Of a DNA stretch of 51,509 bases, positions 15,864 through 24,757 are shown in pieces. A program made the position numbers and the translations under genes. Positions within the stretch are counted from its first letter, which is position 1. Every line of letters starts with the position of its first letter. The DNA comes from JBBDNC01 sp040877875 (GTDB taxonomy: Bacteria; Bacteroidota; Rhodothermia; Balneolales; Balneolaceae): positions 1-51,509 of the forward strand of contig JBBDNC010000202.1 in NCBI GenBank assembly GCA_040877875.1, written 5' to 3'. The notes beneath the pieces are model-generated. The model saw nothing but the letters and a program-made list of their open reading frames with translations, was not told the origin of the DNA and did no database searches.

Positions 15864-18370
15864 TAAAAAGGTGCTCCCATGTTAAACAGAAACTCCCATT
15901 CGCCTGCCTGCAATCCGTTTCCGCGTACGGAAGCCGGTGTTCCGTCCATTCGGTACCCGTAGCTTAAGTCAACGAGTCCCAGGATCGGGAGGTATATTCG
16001 AGCCCCCACACCGGCGGCACGTTTTAAATTAAAAGGATCGAACGAATCTAAATCGAGATACGTATTTCCCGCATCCATAAAGATATAGGGAATTAACTGA
16101 ACCTGCTCGGATGTAACCGCCGGATAGCGCAGCTCCATCGTATATTTTGAATACACCCGGCCCCCTATCAAATTTCTGTTTTCATCCACCGGAGAGATCA
16201 CCCCGGTTGATCCGCCCGGAAATCCTCTCATGTCAATGTTATCATTGATAAAACTCTGCCGCTGTTGAATGGCGGTCCCCCCGAGGAAGAAACGCTGGAA
16301 ATTACTGCGTGTCCCGGAGCCAAAATAACCCATATAACCATAATCCGCACTTGCCGATAATACCAATCGGCCGACAAGTGTATTGTGGTGATGATAGCCT
16401 GATTTGATCTTGAAATACTGGCCGAAATTCGGAAGCGGAGGAGCCACTTCACCGGTTATATGCATCTGTGACCCGCGTGTAGGGGAGATAAAATTATCCA
16501 GGGAATTCCGCTCGATCTTGTGGCGCAAACTGATAATATTGGTTTTTCCGTCTCCAAAAATCCCGTCATTGCCTGCAATATTGTAAAGTTGATATCGTAC
16601 CGATGTACTTTGTGAAAAATAGTCATCCGGCCACTTAAGCTGACGTCCGATACTCACAGAAGAGGAAAACAATTCATTGCGTTCGCCGGTTGACCGGGTT
16701 GAAAAACGCCCGAAATTCAGAATATCATAGGACATACTGACTCCGAATGAAGTCGGTTTTCCTCCCAGCCATGGTTCCTGGAATGAAAAGCTGTAACTCT
16801 GGTACCCCCGCCCGGTAACCTGAACCCCGAGGGATAGTTTTTGTCCGTCGCCGGAAGGAATGGGCTTCCATCCGCCCGGTTCAAACATCCGCTGTACTGA
16901 AAAGTTATTAAAATTCACCCTTGCAGCAAGGATCACTCCAATCTGGCGTCCGCCGAAACCGCCAGAAAACTCAAAATTGTCCGTGCTCTGTGACTCATCA
17001 AGTTGATAATTGATACCGACCGTTTTTGCCTCCGGATTCGGGTTCAGGTTCGGTTCAATACCCTCCGGGTTAAAATATCCGAGCGTACTCAATTCACGAA
17101 TCGAGCGGATAATCGCCGAACGGCTATAGGTCTGTCCAGGAACGGTACGAAGTACCCGACGCACTACATCGTCATGTGTTTTGTCGTTTCCGGAAAAGGA
17201 GACGTCCTCAATCGTGGCAATATCATTTTCAATGATATCAAATTGAAGATCCAGCGAATCTTCAGCCACGACCCGGATATCTTCATACACCTGAAAGAAA
17301 AGGTATCCGATATTATGGTAAAGGCTCGTTACATCTCCTTCCTCCCGGCTCATCTCCAGATTTTCGCGAAATTTTCTTTCATTAAAAACTTCCCCTTTCT
17401 GAAATCCCAGGGCCTGGGTCAAACGTTCGTCAGAATAAACAGAATTTCCATCCCATTCGATATTTCGCACCTTATACTGCGGACCTTCATGAATCTCCAT
17501 ATCAATGGAAACTCCCTGTTTCCCTCTTCTGAAATCGTACGTATAAACCGAATCACGAACAACCCGGACATCACGATGGCCATTTTCACGGTAGAAGTCT
17601 ATCAAATTTTGTTTTGCTTCTTCAAAATCTTCTCTTGTAAAGACATGTTTCTTGAATATTCTCCACCAGGTGTCTTCTTTAATCGTATCAAGCTGTCGTT
17701 TGAGTTTCCGTTCTCTGAAATTCTCATTCCCAATAAATTGAATTCGCCTGACCTTGATTCTTTCGCCCGGATCGATATTAAAGGTAAGCGTCACCCGGTT
17801 CCGGAGATCATCTGTCCGCTCTTCTTCAATCTCAACCGTAGTGTTCCAATATCCCTCTTCCCGGAAATATCTCCTGATCGTATTGACAGCCTGGGCCCGG
17901 TCTGAATTCTTGACTGCAAATCCGGAAATCAGATTCAGGCGGTCCCGAAGATCGCGGCGATCGGAACGTTTGATCCCTTCCAGGATATAACGTTCCAGCC
18001 TGGGTTGTTCCTGTACGATGATTTCAACATGAAGTCCGCCGGCAACCTGTTCTGTTCTGATTTCAACATCGGAATAGAGTCCGGTTTGATAGAGCCGGTG
18101 GATCGCATCGGGAACAGCCTCCCCCGGGATCCTAACCACACTGCCAACGGTAAGTCCACTCTGATTGATCAGATAACTTTCACGGTCTGGTGAGATTCCG
18201 GAAACACTTACCTCCTGAATTTCATATTCACCCGAGATCATTTCCATCGGATTCTCAATCTGGATATCCGTACCATCCTGGGCATATACCTCCCCCACAT
18301 AAGATGTCCCGGAAATGATTACCAATAAGACGAAGGTAGCATGAATGAAACGTGACACTGAATAAAACAA
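15863..18370 (-). CDS. bamA: outer-membrane assembly factor BamA
   Basis: BamA inserts beta-barrel proteins into the outer membrane. The 835-aa product has a signal peptide (cleavage near VYAQD), about five POTRA repeats (roughly 45-435; e.g. VRRIQFIGNENFRERKL and IEDVSFSGNDKTHDDVV) and an Omp85 barrel (about 450-835) with the FLGGTAIQQRQSFINDNIDMRGFPGG region holding the conserved RGF. It ends in Phe (FNMGAPF), the outer-membrane signal. The longest frame starts with TTG at 18370; a GTG at 18358 is an alternative. It lies seven bases after uppS. Confidence 0.95.
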   Translation of the reverse strand: MFYSVSRFIHATFVLLVIISGTSYVGEVYAQDGTDIQIENPMEMISGEYEIQEVSVSGISPDRESYLINQSGLTVGSVVRIPGEAVPDAIHRLYQTGLYSDVEIRTEQVAGGLHVEIIVQEQPRLERYILEGIKRSDRRDLRDRLNLISGFAVKNSDRAQAVNTIRRYFREEGYWNTTVEIEEERTDDLRNRVTLTFNIDPGERIKVRRIQFIGNENFRERKLKRQLDTIKEDTWWRIFKKHVFTREDFEEAKQNLIDFYRENGHRDVRVVRDSVYTYDFRRGKQGVSIDMEIHEGPQYKVRNIEWDGNSVYSDERLTQALGFQKGEVFNERKFRENLEMSREEGDVTSLYHNIGYLFFQVYEDIRVVAEDSLDLQFDIIENDIATIEDVSFSGNDKTHDDVVRRVLRTVPGQTYSRSAIIRSIRELSTLGYFNPEGIEPNLNPNPEAKTVGINYQLDESQSTDNFEFSGGFGGRQIGVILAARVNFNNFSVQRMFEPGGWKPIPSGDGQKLSLGVQVTGRGYQSYSFSFQEPWLGGKPTSFGVSMSYDILNFGRFSTRSTGERNELFSSSVSIGRQLKWPDDYFSQSTSVRYQLYNIAGNDGIFGDGKTNIISLRHKIERNSLDNFISPTRGSQMHITGEVAPPLPNFGQYFKIKSGYHHHNTLVGRLVLSASADYGYMGYFGSGTRSNFQRFFLGGTAIQQRQSFINDNIDMRGFPGGSTGVISPVDENRNLIGGRVYSKYTMELRYPAVTSEQVQLIPYIFMDAGNTYLDLDSFDPFNLKRAAGVGARIYLPILGLVDLSYGYRMDGTPASVRGNGLQAGEWEFLFNMGAPF

Positions 18371-18377
18371 AGGATTA

Positions 18378-19205
18378 TTACGAGATGATATGTTTAATGG
18401 ATTTGTCGCTGATATACTTGGAATACCCGTTTTTTAGTTTCCCATATCTACGTTCACGCTTTTGAAAGGATAATATTGCCTCATAAAGTTCATCTCTTCT
18501 AAAATCCGGCCAAAAAGTTTGAGTAATATACAGTTCGGAATAAGCCAATTGCCATAGAAGAAAGTTGCTCATTCGAAACTCACCGCTTGTCCGGATAATC
18601 AAATCGGGGTCCGGAATATTCGCCGTGGACAGATGCTCGCCGATCACCTCATCATTGACTTCCTCCGGCTCTATTTCCCCTTTCTTTACCCGTTCGGCAA
18701 TCCGTTTAACCGCTTCTGTTATATCCCATCTTCCGGAATAACTCAAGGCCAGACATAACTGCATACGATCATTGTCTTTCGTCAATTCGATGGCTTCGGA
18801 AAGCTCCTGCTGACACTCGTCCGGAAACCTTTCGATCTGACCGATCGTGCAGAGCTTGATATTATTTTTATAAAGGTTTTCAGCCTCCTTGCGTAAAGTA
18901 CTGACTAAAATTTTAAGCAAGGCATTGACTTCCTTACTCGGTCTGCCCCAGTTTTCAGTTGAAAATGCATAGAGTGTCAAATACGAAACACCCAACTGGC
19001 CACAAGCTTCCGTTATATCACGTACAGAGTCGATTCCGGCTTTGTGGCCAAAAATACGAATGTTGCCCCTGCCCTGTGCCCAGCGTCCGTTACCATCCAT
19101 AATAATAGCAATATGCTTTGGAATCGAGCCGGCTTTCTGTACCTGTAACTGTTTCTTTTTGTCAGCTTCCGTTTGATTATTTTTTGTCAGAGAGAACGAA
19201 TCCAA
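18378..19205 (-). CDS. uppS: undecaprenyl diphosphate synthase
   Basis: UppS makes the C55 lipid carrier for cell-wall synthesis. Family motifs: HIAIIMDGNGRWAQGRG (about 31-47, catalytic Asp), LYAFSTENWGRP, LALSYSGRWDI and DLIIRTSGEFRMSNFLLWQ. The 275-aa protein has about 28 extra polar residues before the first motif. No ATG is available, and TTG at 19205 is the first possible start. It shares its transcript with bamA and ompH from a promoter just upstream. Confidence 0.94.
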   Translation of the reverse strand: MDSFSLTKNNQTEADKKKQLQVQKAGSIPKHIAIIMDGNGRWAQGRGNIRIFGHKAGIDSVRDITEACGQLGVSYLTLYAFSTENWGRPSKEVNALLKILVSTLRKEAENLYKNNIKLCTIGQIERFPDECQQELSEAIELTKDNDRMQLCLALSYSGRWDITEAVKRIAERVKKGEIEPEEVNDEVIGEHLSTANIPDPDLIIRTSGEFRMSNFLLWQLAYSELYITQTFWPDFRRDELYEAILSFQKRERRYGKLKNGYSKYISDKSIKHIIS

Positions 19206-19248
19206 TGGTATGGTTTAGTCTATGAGTTTAATAAATTTACAAGCCTTG

Positions 19249-19278
19249 CAAAGTAGATTTTTGAAACACCTTTATCAA
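19249..19278 (-). promoter_or_regulatory. candidate promoter of the uppS-bamA-ompH operon
   Basis: On the minus strand TTG (19278-19276), a 20-base spacer and TACTTTG (19255-19249) give a near-consensus Bacteroidetes -33/-7 pair about 45 bases before the uppS start. Confidence 0.4.
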
Positions 19279-19285
19279 GTTAGAA

Positions 19286-19771
19286 TTATGCTCCAAAATC
19301 CTCAAGCTCCCTTTTTAACGTGATCATTTCACACATTGCTAACGCAGCTTCGGCGCCTTTGTTTCCATATTCATTTCCGGCCCGCTCCATAGCCTGGTCC
19401 ATGGTGTTTGTGGTCAATACACCAAACGCCACAGGTTTGCCGTACGTCAGGTTCAGTTCGGCTATCCCGCGATTAACCGCATCACAAACATAGTCAAAAT
19501 GAGGAGTTTCTCCACGTATGATTGCACCGATCGCAACGACTCCGTCAAGATTCAAGTGATCCAGCAAATGTTTGCAGGAAAGAGGGATTTCGTAGGAACC
19601 CGGACACCGTACTACCGTAATTTGTTCCTCGGGAATACCTTTTTTTTGTAATACTTCCAATGCACCTTCAAGCATCGGGTCGGTAACCATGGAATTCCAC
19701 CTGGCTGCCACAATCCCAGCCCGTACATTCGCTCCGGGCTTCTTCTTTTTTAAATCGATTTTATGAACCAT
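19286..19771 (-). CDS. ribH: 6,7-dimethyl-8-ribityllumazine synthase
   Basis: RibH condenses the pyrimidinedione and dihydroxybutanone phosphate to lumazine in riboflavin synthesis and assembles into capsids or pentamers. The 161-aa product shows AGIVAARWNSMVTDPMLEGA, VVRCPGSYEIPL, GAIIRGETPHFDYVCDAV (catalytic His) and PVAFGVLTTNTMDQAMERAG, all family motifs at expected spacing and full length. It starts with ATG six bases after the PHP gene. No other rib gene is nearby. Confidence 0.95.
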   Translation of the reverse strand: MVHKIDLKKKKPGANVRAGIVAARWNSMVTDPMLEGALEVLQKKGIPEEQITVVRCPGSYEIPLSCKHLLDHLNLDGVVAIGAIIRGETPHFDYVCDAVNRGIAELNLTYGKPVAFGVLTTNTMDQAMERAGNEYGNKGAEAALAMCEMITLKRELEDFGA

Positions 19772-19777
19772 CTGGCT

Positions 19778-20632
19778 CTATCCGTTATGATTATTTTTTA
19801 GCAATTTTTTCCTGCGGACGGATAAACTTAAAACATCATTCACCCTTTTATCACTCAGCGTCACAATACCGAAATAGGGATGGTACTCCCTCCCATTGCC
19901 GTGGTAATCACTTCCGCCCGTCACCAGCAGATTTTCCCTTTCTGCCCATTCCGAATATTTTTTTTGCTGGCCAAAATTATGTGCCGGATGAATACATTCG
20001 AGTCCGTCCAGTCCGGTACTCAATAATTGTTCCACATCTTCCGTACTGTAAAGAGGGCCCGGGTGTGCCAGTATGGAAGCCCCGCCTGCATCTTTCAAGG
20101 TCTGAATCACATCCCGGATGTCCGTATAATCGATTTTAAGAAGTTCCAGCATAGACGTGCCAAGATAACGGATAAATGCTTCAGAAACCGATGCGACGTA
20201 CTTTTTTTTAATCAACACTTCTGCGACATGAGGGCGGGCAATGGTCCCGCTTCTGGCAACTGCCCTTACTTCATCAAATTGTATGTCGACCCCCATTTTT
20301 TGCAATTGATCCACAATCTGTCTCATTCTGTCATTACGTGCGGACCGTTGTTTTCGCAGCAAATCCTGTAGCCCTGTATTTGTTGGACTAAAACAATATC
20401 CGAGGATATGAACTTCCCTTTTTCCCCACAAGGCAGTTATTTCCACACCCGGCAAGAGGCGGAGGGAATATTTTTCGGCATACGGTTTAGCCTCCAGATA
20501 ACCTTTGATCGTATCATGATCTGTAATGGCAATTGTATTTAATGATTTTGAAGAGGCAAGTCCTATAAGTGTTTCCGGTGAGCATGAGCCATCCGATGCA
20601 GTAGTATGAGTATGTAAATCGGCTTTTCCCAA
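19778..20632 (-). CDS. PHP-domain phosphoesterase (nucleoside bisphosphate phosphatase type)
   Basis: A 284-aa PHP-family metal-dependent phosphatase. Metal ligands appear in order: DLHTHTTASDG at 5-15, TDHDT, PGVEIT, the HILGYCF strand, RPHVAEVL, LAHPGPL and GGSDYHG near the C-terminus. The arrangement is that of the YciV/RnaM-like PHP group (3',5'-nucleoside bisphosphate phosphatase or 5'-3' exoribonuclease AM); I cannot choose between these. The start is TTG at 20632, placing DLHTH at the expected N-terminal position. It lies four bases after the S41 protease gene. Confidence 0.85.
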   Translation of the reverse strand: MGKADLHTHTTASDGSCSPETLIGLASSKSLNTIAITDHDTIKGYLEAKPYAEKYSLRLLPGVEITALWGKREVHILGYCFSPTNTGLQDLLRKQRSARNDRMRQIVDQLQKMGVDIQFDEVRAVARSGTIARPHVAEVLIKKKYVASVSEAFIRYLGTSMLELLKIDYTDIRDVIQTLKDAGGASILAHPGPLYSTEDVEQLLSTGLDGLECIHPAHNFGQQKKYSEWAERENLLVTGGSDYHGNGREYHPYFGIVTLSDKRVNDVLSLSVRRKKLLKNNHNG

Positions 20633-20636
20633 AGAG

Positions 20637-22286
20637 TCAGGGTCTCAAAATCGAATCATATACGGCCCGTTTGGACAACAATGATAATCCTTGTTGCACG
20701 TACCGGTCGGACGGCAGAGATGTTTTGATTCGTTCCTTTTGCCCCTTTACTCTTGCCACCCATTCCAGTTGGAGGATCTGCTCGATACGTTCACGGTTTT
20801 CTGTCAGTGATTCCTTCTTCTTCTGTTGAATCAATTGCTCGAGTTCCTTTAAATTTGCTTCAGCCTCTTGTTTATCAGCAAATTGATTCAGTGAATTTTG
20901 AAGCTCTTTTATTTGCTGATCGGCAGAGGTATGATAATCAAAATCGTTTTGATCCAAATAAGCAATAAATTTGTCAAATACGTCCTCCGGCATTTCCCTT
21001 CTTTCGCTTTCCCGGAGGCGGGAAATATAATCGTTCACAAAGAAAAAATAGTGGTTTTGCTGCATAAGAGTTATTTCCAATAAAGAAGTCGATAATTCCC
21101 TCACGGTTATATCCGGATCGATCCCCATGCCATCATAGACCTTACGACCGTTTTTTGTTGTGAATTCCTTGCGAACGGAATCGGGGATGACGCGTTCAGG
21201 ATTATCTCTGTTATGCGTGTATACGACCGACTGGATACTTCGGCCACTCGGGGTATAATATTTCGAGACAGTCAGTTTAAGGGAGGTATTATACGAGAGG
21301 GGGCGAATCGTTTGGACCAGGCCTTTTCCAAAACTTGTTTCCCCTAAAATCACTGCACGGTCAAGATCCTGCAGTGCACCGGCAACGACTTCCGAAGCAC
21401 TCGCACTTCCGCTGTTTTGCAGGACCACAATAGGCAGATCTTCAAAAAGCGGCGGTTCATCCGCCATATAAACATGGCTCTGTTCCTTAAGCCGCCCCCT
21501 TGTTTCTACGACCGGAACTCCCGGTTCAACAAATTTATCAACAATTTGCACGGCCTCCTGAAGGAGCCCACCGGGATTATTTCTCAAATCGAGAATCAAT
21601 CCGTTCATGGATCCCGCTTCCCGATACTCCAATAATTTTTTTCGAACTTCTTCCGAGGCATTCTGTCCAAACCGCATCAACTGAATGTAGACAATATCAT
21701 TTCCGGACCCGATTTTATCAGAATAGGTAATATTCTCCACTTCAATACGCTCGCGTTCAAGCTGAAAATTAATAGGCTGTTCAATACCTGCCCTCTCAAT
21801 TTCCATCGAAACGAAAGTACCGACATCACCAATCGTAAGCTGCTGTACTTCTTCGGGAGTCATCCCAGCGGTTTCAACACCGTCAATTTCAAGGATAATA
21901 TCCCCCGGCCGGATTCCGGACCGTTCTGCCGGATAACCTTCCAGGGGAGCAACGACGACAATACGGTCCCCCCGAAAACCCGCATTGATCCCAACTCCTC
22001 CATAATTACCGGATGACAAGATTTCCATCTGTTGCTGATCCCCTTCATCAATAAATACCGTGTAAGGATCCAGTGATTCAAGCATGGAACGGATCCCCCG
22101 CTGCATGAGGGGTTCAGGAGGTACTTCATCCACATACTGAGTGGCCACTTCCTTGTAAACGTCACTGAAAATGGTGAGCTGTTTCTTGATCTGAAAATAG
22201 ATATCCGTCGAACGAACGGCAGCTACTGAAGCCACCATCAGCAATACCACGACTGCAGAAAAAATAATTTTACGGCGAAACATCAT
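20637..22286 (-). CDS. S41-family C-terminal processing protease
   Basis: A periplasmic, membrane-anchored serine protease of the CtpA/Prc group. In order: signal anchor (KIIFSAVVVLLMVASVAAV), an N-terminal helical part, a PDZ domain (about 93-170, GYPAERSGIRPGDIILEIDG), and the S41 core with GSASASE (catalytic Ser) and GETSFGKGLVQ (catalytic Lys). A C-terminal helical extension of about 150 residues is rich in Gln and Glu. I use the ATG at 22286; the frame also opens at a TTG 21 bases upstream. It probably trims or degrades envelope proteins. Confidence 0.92.
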   Translation of the reverse strand: MMFRRKIIFSAVVVLLMVASVAAVRSTDIYFQIKKQLTIFSDVYKEVATQYVDEVPPEPLMQRGIRSMLESLDPYTVFIDEGDQQQMEILSSGNYGGVGINAGFRGDRIVVVAPLEGYPAERSGIRPGDIILEIDGVETAGMTPEEVQQLTIGDVGTFVSMEIERAGIEQPINFQLERERIEVENITYSDKIGSGNDIVYIQLMRFGQNASEEVRKKLLEYREAGSMNGLILDLRNNPGGLLQEAVQIVDKFVEPGVPVVETRGRLKEQSHVYMADEPPLFEDLPIVVLQNSGSASASEVVAGALQDLDRAVILGETSFGKGLVQTIRPLSYNTSLKLTVSKYYTPSGRSIQSVVYTHNRDNPERVIPDSVRKEFTTKNGRKVYDGMGIDPDITVRELSTSLLEITLMQQNHYFFFVNDYISRLRESERREMPEDVFDKFIAYLDQNDFDYHTSADQQIKELQNSLNQFADKQEAEANLKELEQLIQQKKKESLTENRERIEQILQLEWVARVKGQKERIKTSLPSDRYVQQGLSLLSKRAVYDSILRP

Positions 22287-22532
22287 TCTAAACTCTGGCT
22301 GAACCAAGTTATGTTTAGGTCATTATCATTAACTCATTTGGCAGTTGTAAATGCAGAAAGTTAGTGGCCAACCCCGGCAGAGTATATTTGTGGATCGTTT
22401 AACCTTTTACCGGCAGATGACGCCGGCATGAAGGACCTCCTCAAACTGCTTCAAGAATTCCGCAATCCCTCAGTCCGCTTCAACTCCTTCAGGAACTTAA
22501 GAATACCCACAAGTTGGAGAAGTCTTACATAT

Positions 22533-24554
22533 CTAATCCGTGGCTTGTATTTTAAGCGTCTGGCCGGCATATATCCGAGTGCCACGGAGGTCATTCAAAC
22601 GCTGAATTTCCGAAACCGACACTCCAAAATTTTCTGCAATATTACTTAACGTATCATTCGTCTGAACTGTATAGGTGAGAGTATCTTCACCGTTTCCGGA
22701 AGAAGAACTATTTGTTGCCGAAGAAAACCGGCGGTTATAGATATTCTCTCCCTGTCGTTGCAAACGCTGCAGCTCCTGCTTTTGAGCGAATGAAAGATGA
22801 TCAATCTGTCTGTAAAAATCAGTTCGGCTATTCGGCACATGAACACTGAGTTCCTGCCCGGGCCGGATCCTGTTCCCGATACCATTCCACCCGCGTATCT
22901 GCCAGGCACGAACATCATACCACTCGGCAATATGCCCGATGGTATCCCCGGTTTTCACCGTATATGTCAGGGTCGTTGAGTTTGCAGGTGCCTGAACCTG
23001 GGGTTGAGATTGCCGGCGGGTGGCCGTGGATGCGCTGGGTGAATTAGACGGACGGTCGGAAGTTATTTGTTCCATCGAACCATTTGCTACGGGAACAACG
23101 ATAGTCTGACCGGGATGGATGACCGAACTGAGCTTTTCATTGGTCGAAAACAATGCCTGTACCGACGTGCCATATTTGCGGGCAATGTGTCCAAGAGTTT
23201 CTCCACGGTTAACCGTGTGCATGGCAACATCCTGTCTCCGCTCTTCCCGGGGAATGTCCTCATAAGCGGCAAGGAATTCGTCACGTATGCCCTGCGGGAT
23301 TTTCAGTGGATAGCTCTCTCCCGGCGGAGTGGCCCACCTGAGTAATTCCGGGTTGTAATCTTTCAATTCCTGGGTCGTGATTCCTGCAGCTTCAGCCAGT
23401 TTTTCCAGTGGCATGAGTCCTTCTACTTCAACCACTTCATAACTGAACGGTTCTCCGCCGTAACTTCTCTGGAAACCGAACTCTTCCGGATTCATTGCAA
23501 TCATGGTAGCTGCGATAAAACCCGGCACATATCCGCGTGTTTCGCGTGGCAGATAGGGGAATGCCGACCAGTAATTTTCAGCTCCACCTGCTGCATTAAT
23601 AGCACGGCGCAACCCTCTCGGGCTGATATTGTAATTGGCCATTGCAAGATGCCAGTCGTCCCAGATATTATGCAAGTCCTTCAAATGCCTTGCAGCAGCC
23701 CGGGTAGATTTGACCGGGTCCCTGCGCTCGTCAATCCACCAGTTCACCTCAAGCCCGTACATTGCGCCGGTCGCCCTGATAAATTGCCACAAGCCTACCG
23801 CCGACGCCCAGCTTCTGGCTGTCGGGACCAGTCCGCTTTCGATCATGGAAAGATGTACCAGTTCCACCGGAGTACCTTCTTCCCTGAAAATTTCTTCCAT
23901 CATTGGAAAATACTTTTCCGAACGCTCCAGCCAACGATCCATCACTTCCGGCCGGCGCAGGGTATAGTACATCAGGTGACGGCTTACATGCTGATTTTGT
24001 ACGAGGGGGACTTCCGTCCTCGAAAATGTAACGTTTTCCGGCATGGTATATCCTTCGGTCATCCAGTCGCCCGTACTGGAAAAGAGTTCGTCCTGAACAG
24101 CAAATACTTCTCCTTCAACCTGGTTCATAGGTTCTGAAATACCATAAAACTCTCTGTATTCCGACATTACGGAACGATAAAGCTCCGTAAACCGCCGGTT
24201 CCCCTGAATTTCCGGATAATCGTCCATCAGGGCCTGAATCGCCGCAAGGGCACCATTGATGCTGGATTCGGCACTGACCGGATCTTCATTGATCTGGGCG
24301 TCAATTGCCGTAATATGCATCCGGTAAACATCGTTGATCCGTTCCATGATTTCCCGCTCATGGACCTGTAAAGAATCCTTCAAATGCACCATAACCGCTT
24401 CCGATTCTTGTTGGTCAACCGGGTTGGTGTAAGGCAGAAGCTTCTTCTGGACGGGAATTTCATCCAGATTGACTTCTTCCCTGTCTTGGGCAAATAAAGT
24501 CGTTGTCATTAAACAAAGAGAGAGTATCAGTATGGGACGTATCATATTTACCAT
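22533..24554 (-). CDS. MltD-like lytic transglycosylase with three LysM repeats
   Basis: A 673-aa secreted enzyme that cleaves glycan strands of peptidoglycan. Signal peptide to about residue 22; SLT domain about 218-355 with the catalytic Glu in SMIESGLVP (E239), then AVGLWQFIRATG and ANYNISPRGL; LysM peptidoglycan-binding repeats at about 445-489, 530-573 and 627-671, joined by Ser/Gln-rich linkers. The architecture matches MltD. It stands alone between 225 and 203 bp spacers, and a weak TTTC-20-TAATTTG promoter lies upstream. Confidence 0.93.
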   Translation of the reverse strand: MVNMIRPILILSLCLMTTTLFAQDREEVNLDEIPVQKKLLPYTNPVDQQESEAVMVHLKDSLQVHEREIMERINDVYRMHITAIDAQINEDPVSAESSINGALAAIQALMDDYPEIQGNRRFTELYRSVMSEYREFYGISEPMNQVEGEVFAVQDELFSSTGDWMTEGYTMPENVTFSRTEVPLVQNQHVSRHLMYYTLRRPEVMDRWLERSEKYFPMMEEIFREEGTPVELVHLSMIESGLVPTARSWASAVGLWQFIRATGAMYGLEVNWWIDERRDPVKSTRAAARHLKDLHNIWDDWHLAMANYNISPRGLRRAINAAGGAENYWSAFPYLPRETRGYVPGFIAATMIAMNPEEFGFQRSYGGEPFSYEVVEVEGLMPLEKLAEAAGITTQELKDYNPELLRWATPPGESYPLKIPQGIRDEFLAAYEDIPREERRQDVAMHTVNRGETLGHIARKYGTSVQALFSTNEKLSSVIHPGQTIVVPVANGSMEQITSDRPSNSPSASTATRRQSQPQVQAPANSTTLTYTVKTGDTIGHIAEWYDVRAWQIRGWNGIGNRIRPGQELSVHVPNSRTDFYRQIDHLSFAQKQELQRLQRQGENIYNRRFSSATNSSSSGNGEDTLTYTVQTNDTLSNIAENFGVSVSEIQRLNDLRGTRIYAGQTLKIQATD

Positions 24555-24757
24555 GTGCTGTGAGTGATATTACATTTGGCGTCAAATTAATGATTCATTT
24601 AGTTTAATGGAAAGAAATCGACAGAACAACTGTAAATTGTTTTATTTAAGTAATTCTTAACAGCGAATTCCCCTCTCACATATCCTTATCGCACATTTAC
24701 CCTGAAAAGTAAACCCATTTTGCTCTCTGTGTTGGGGAAACCGTATATATTTTTGTT

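Noticed and set aside
17003..17905. 300-codon open frame on the + strand inside bamA
   Set aside because: It lies wholly antisense to a certain BamA gene and has no start signal or recognisable family.
22428..22649. 73-codon + strand frame between the S41 and transglycosylase genes
   Set aside because: Runs into the antisense of the transglycosylase gene and has no family features; the 22308-22532 spacer appears non-coding.
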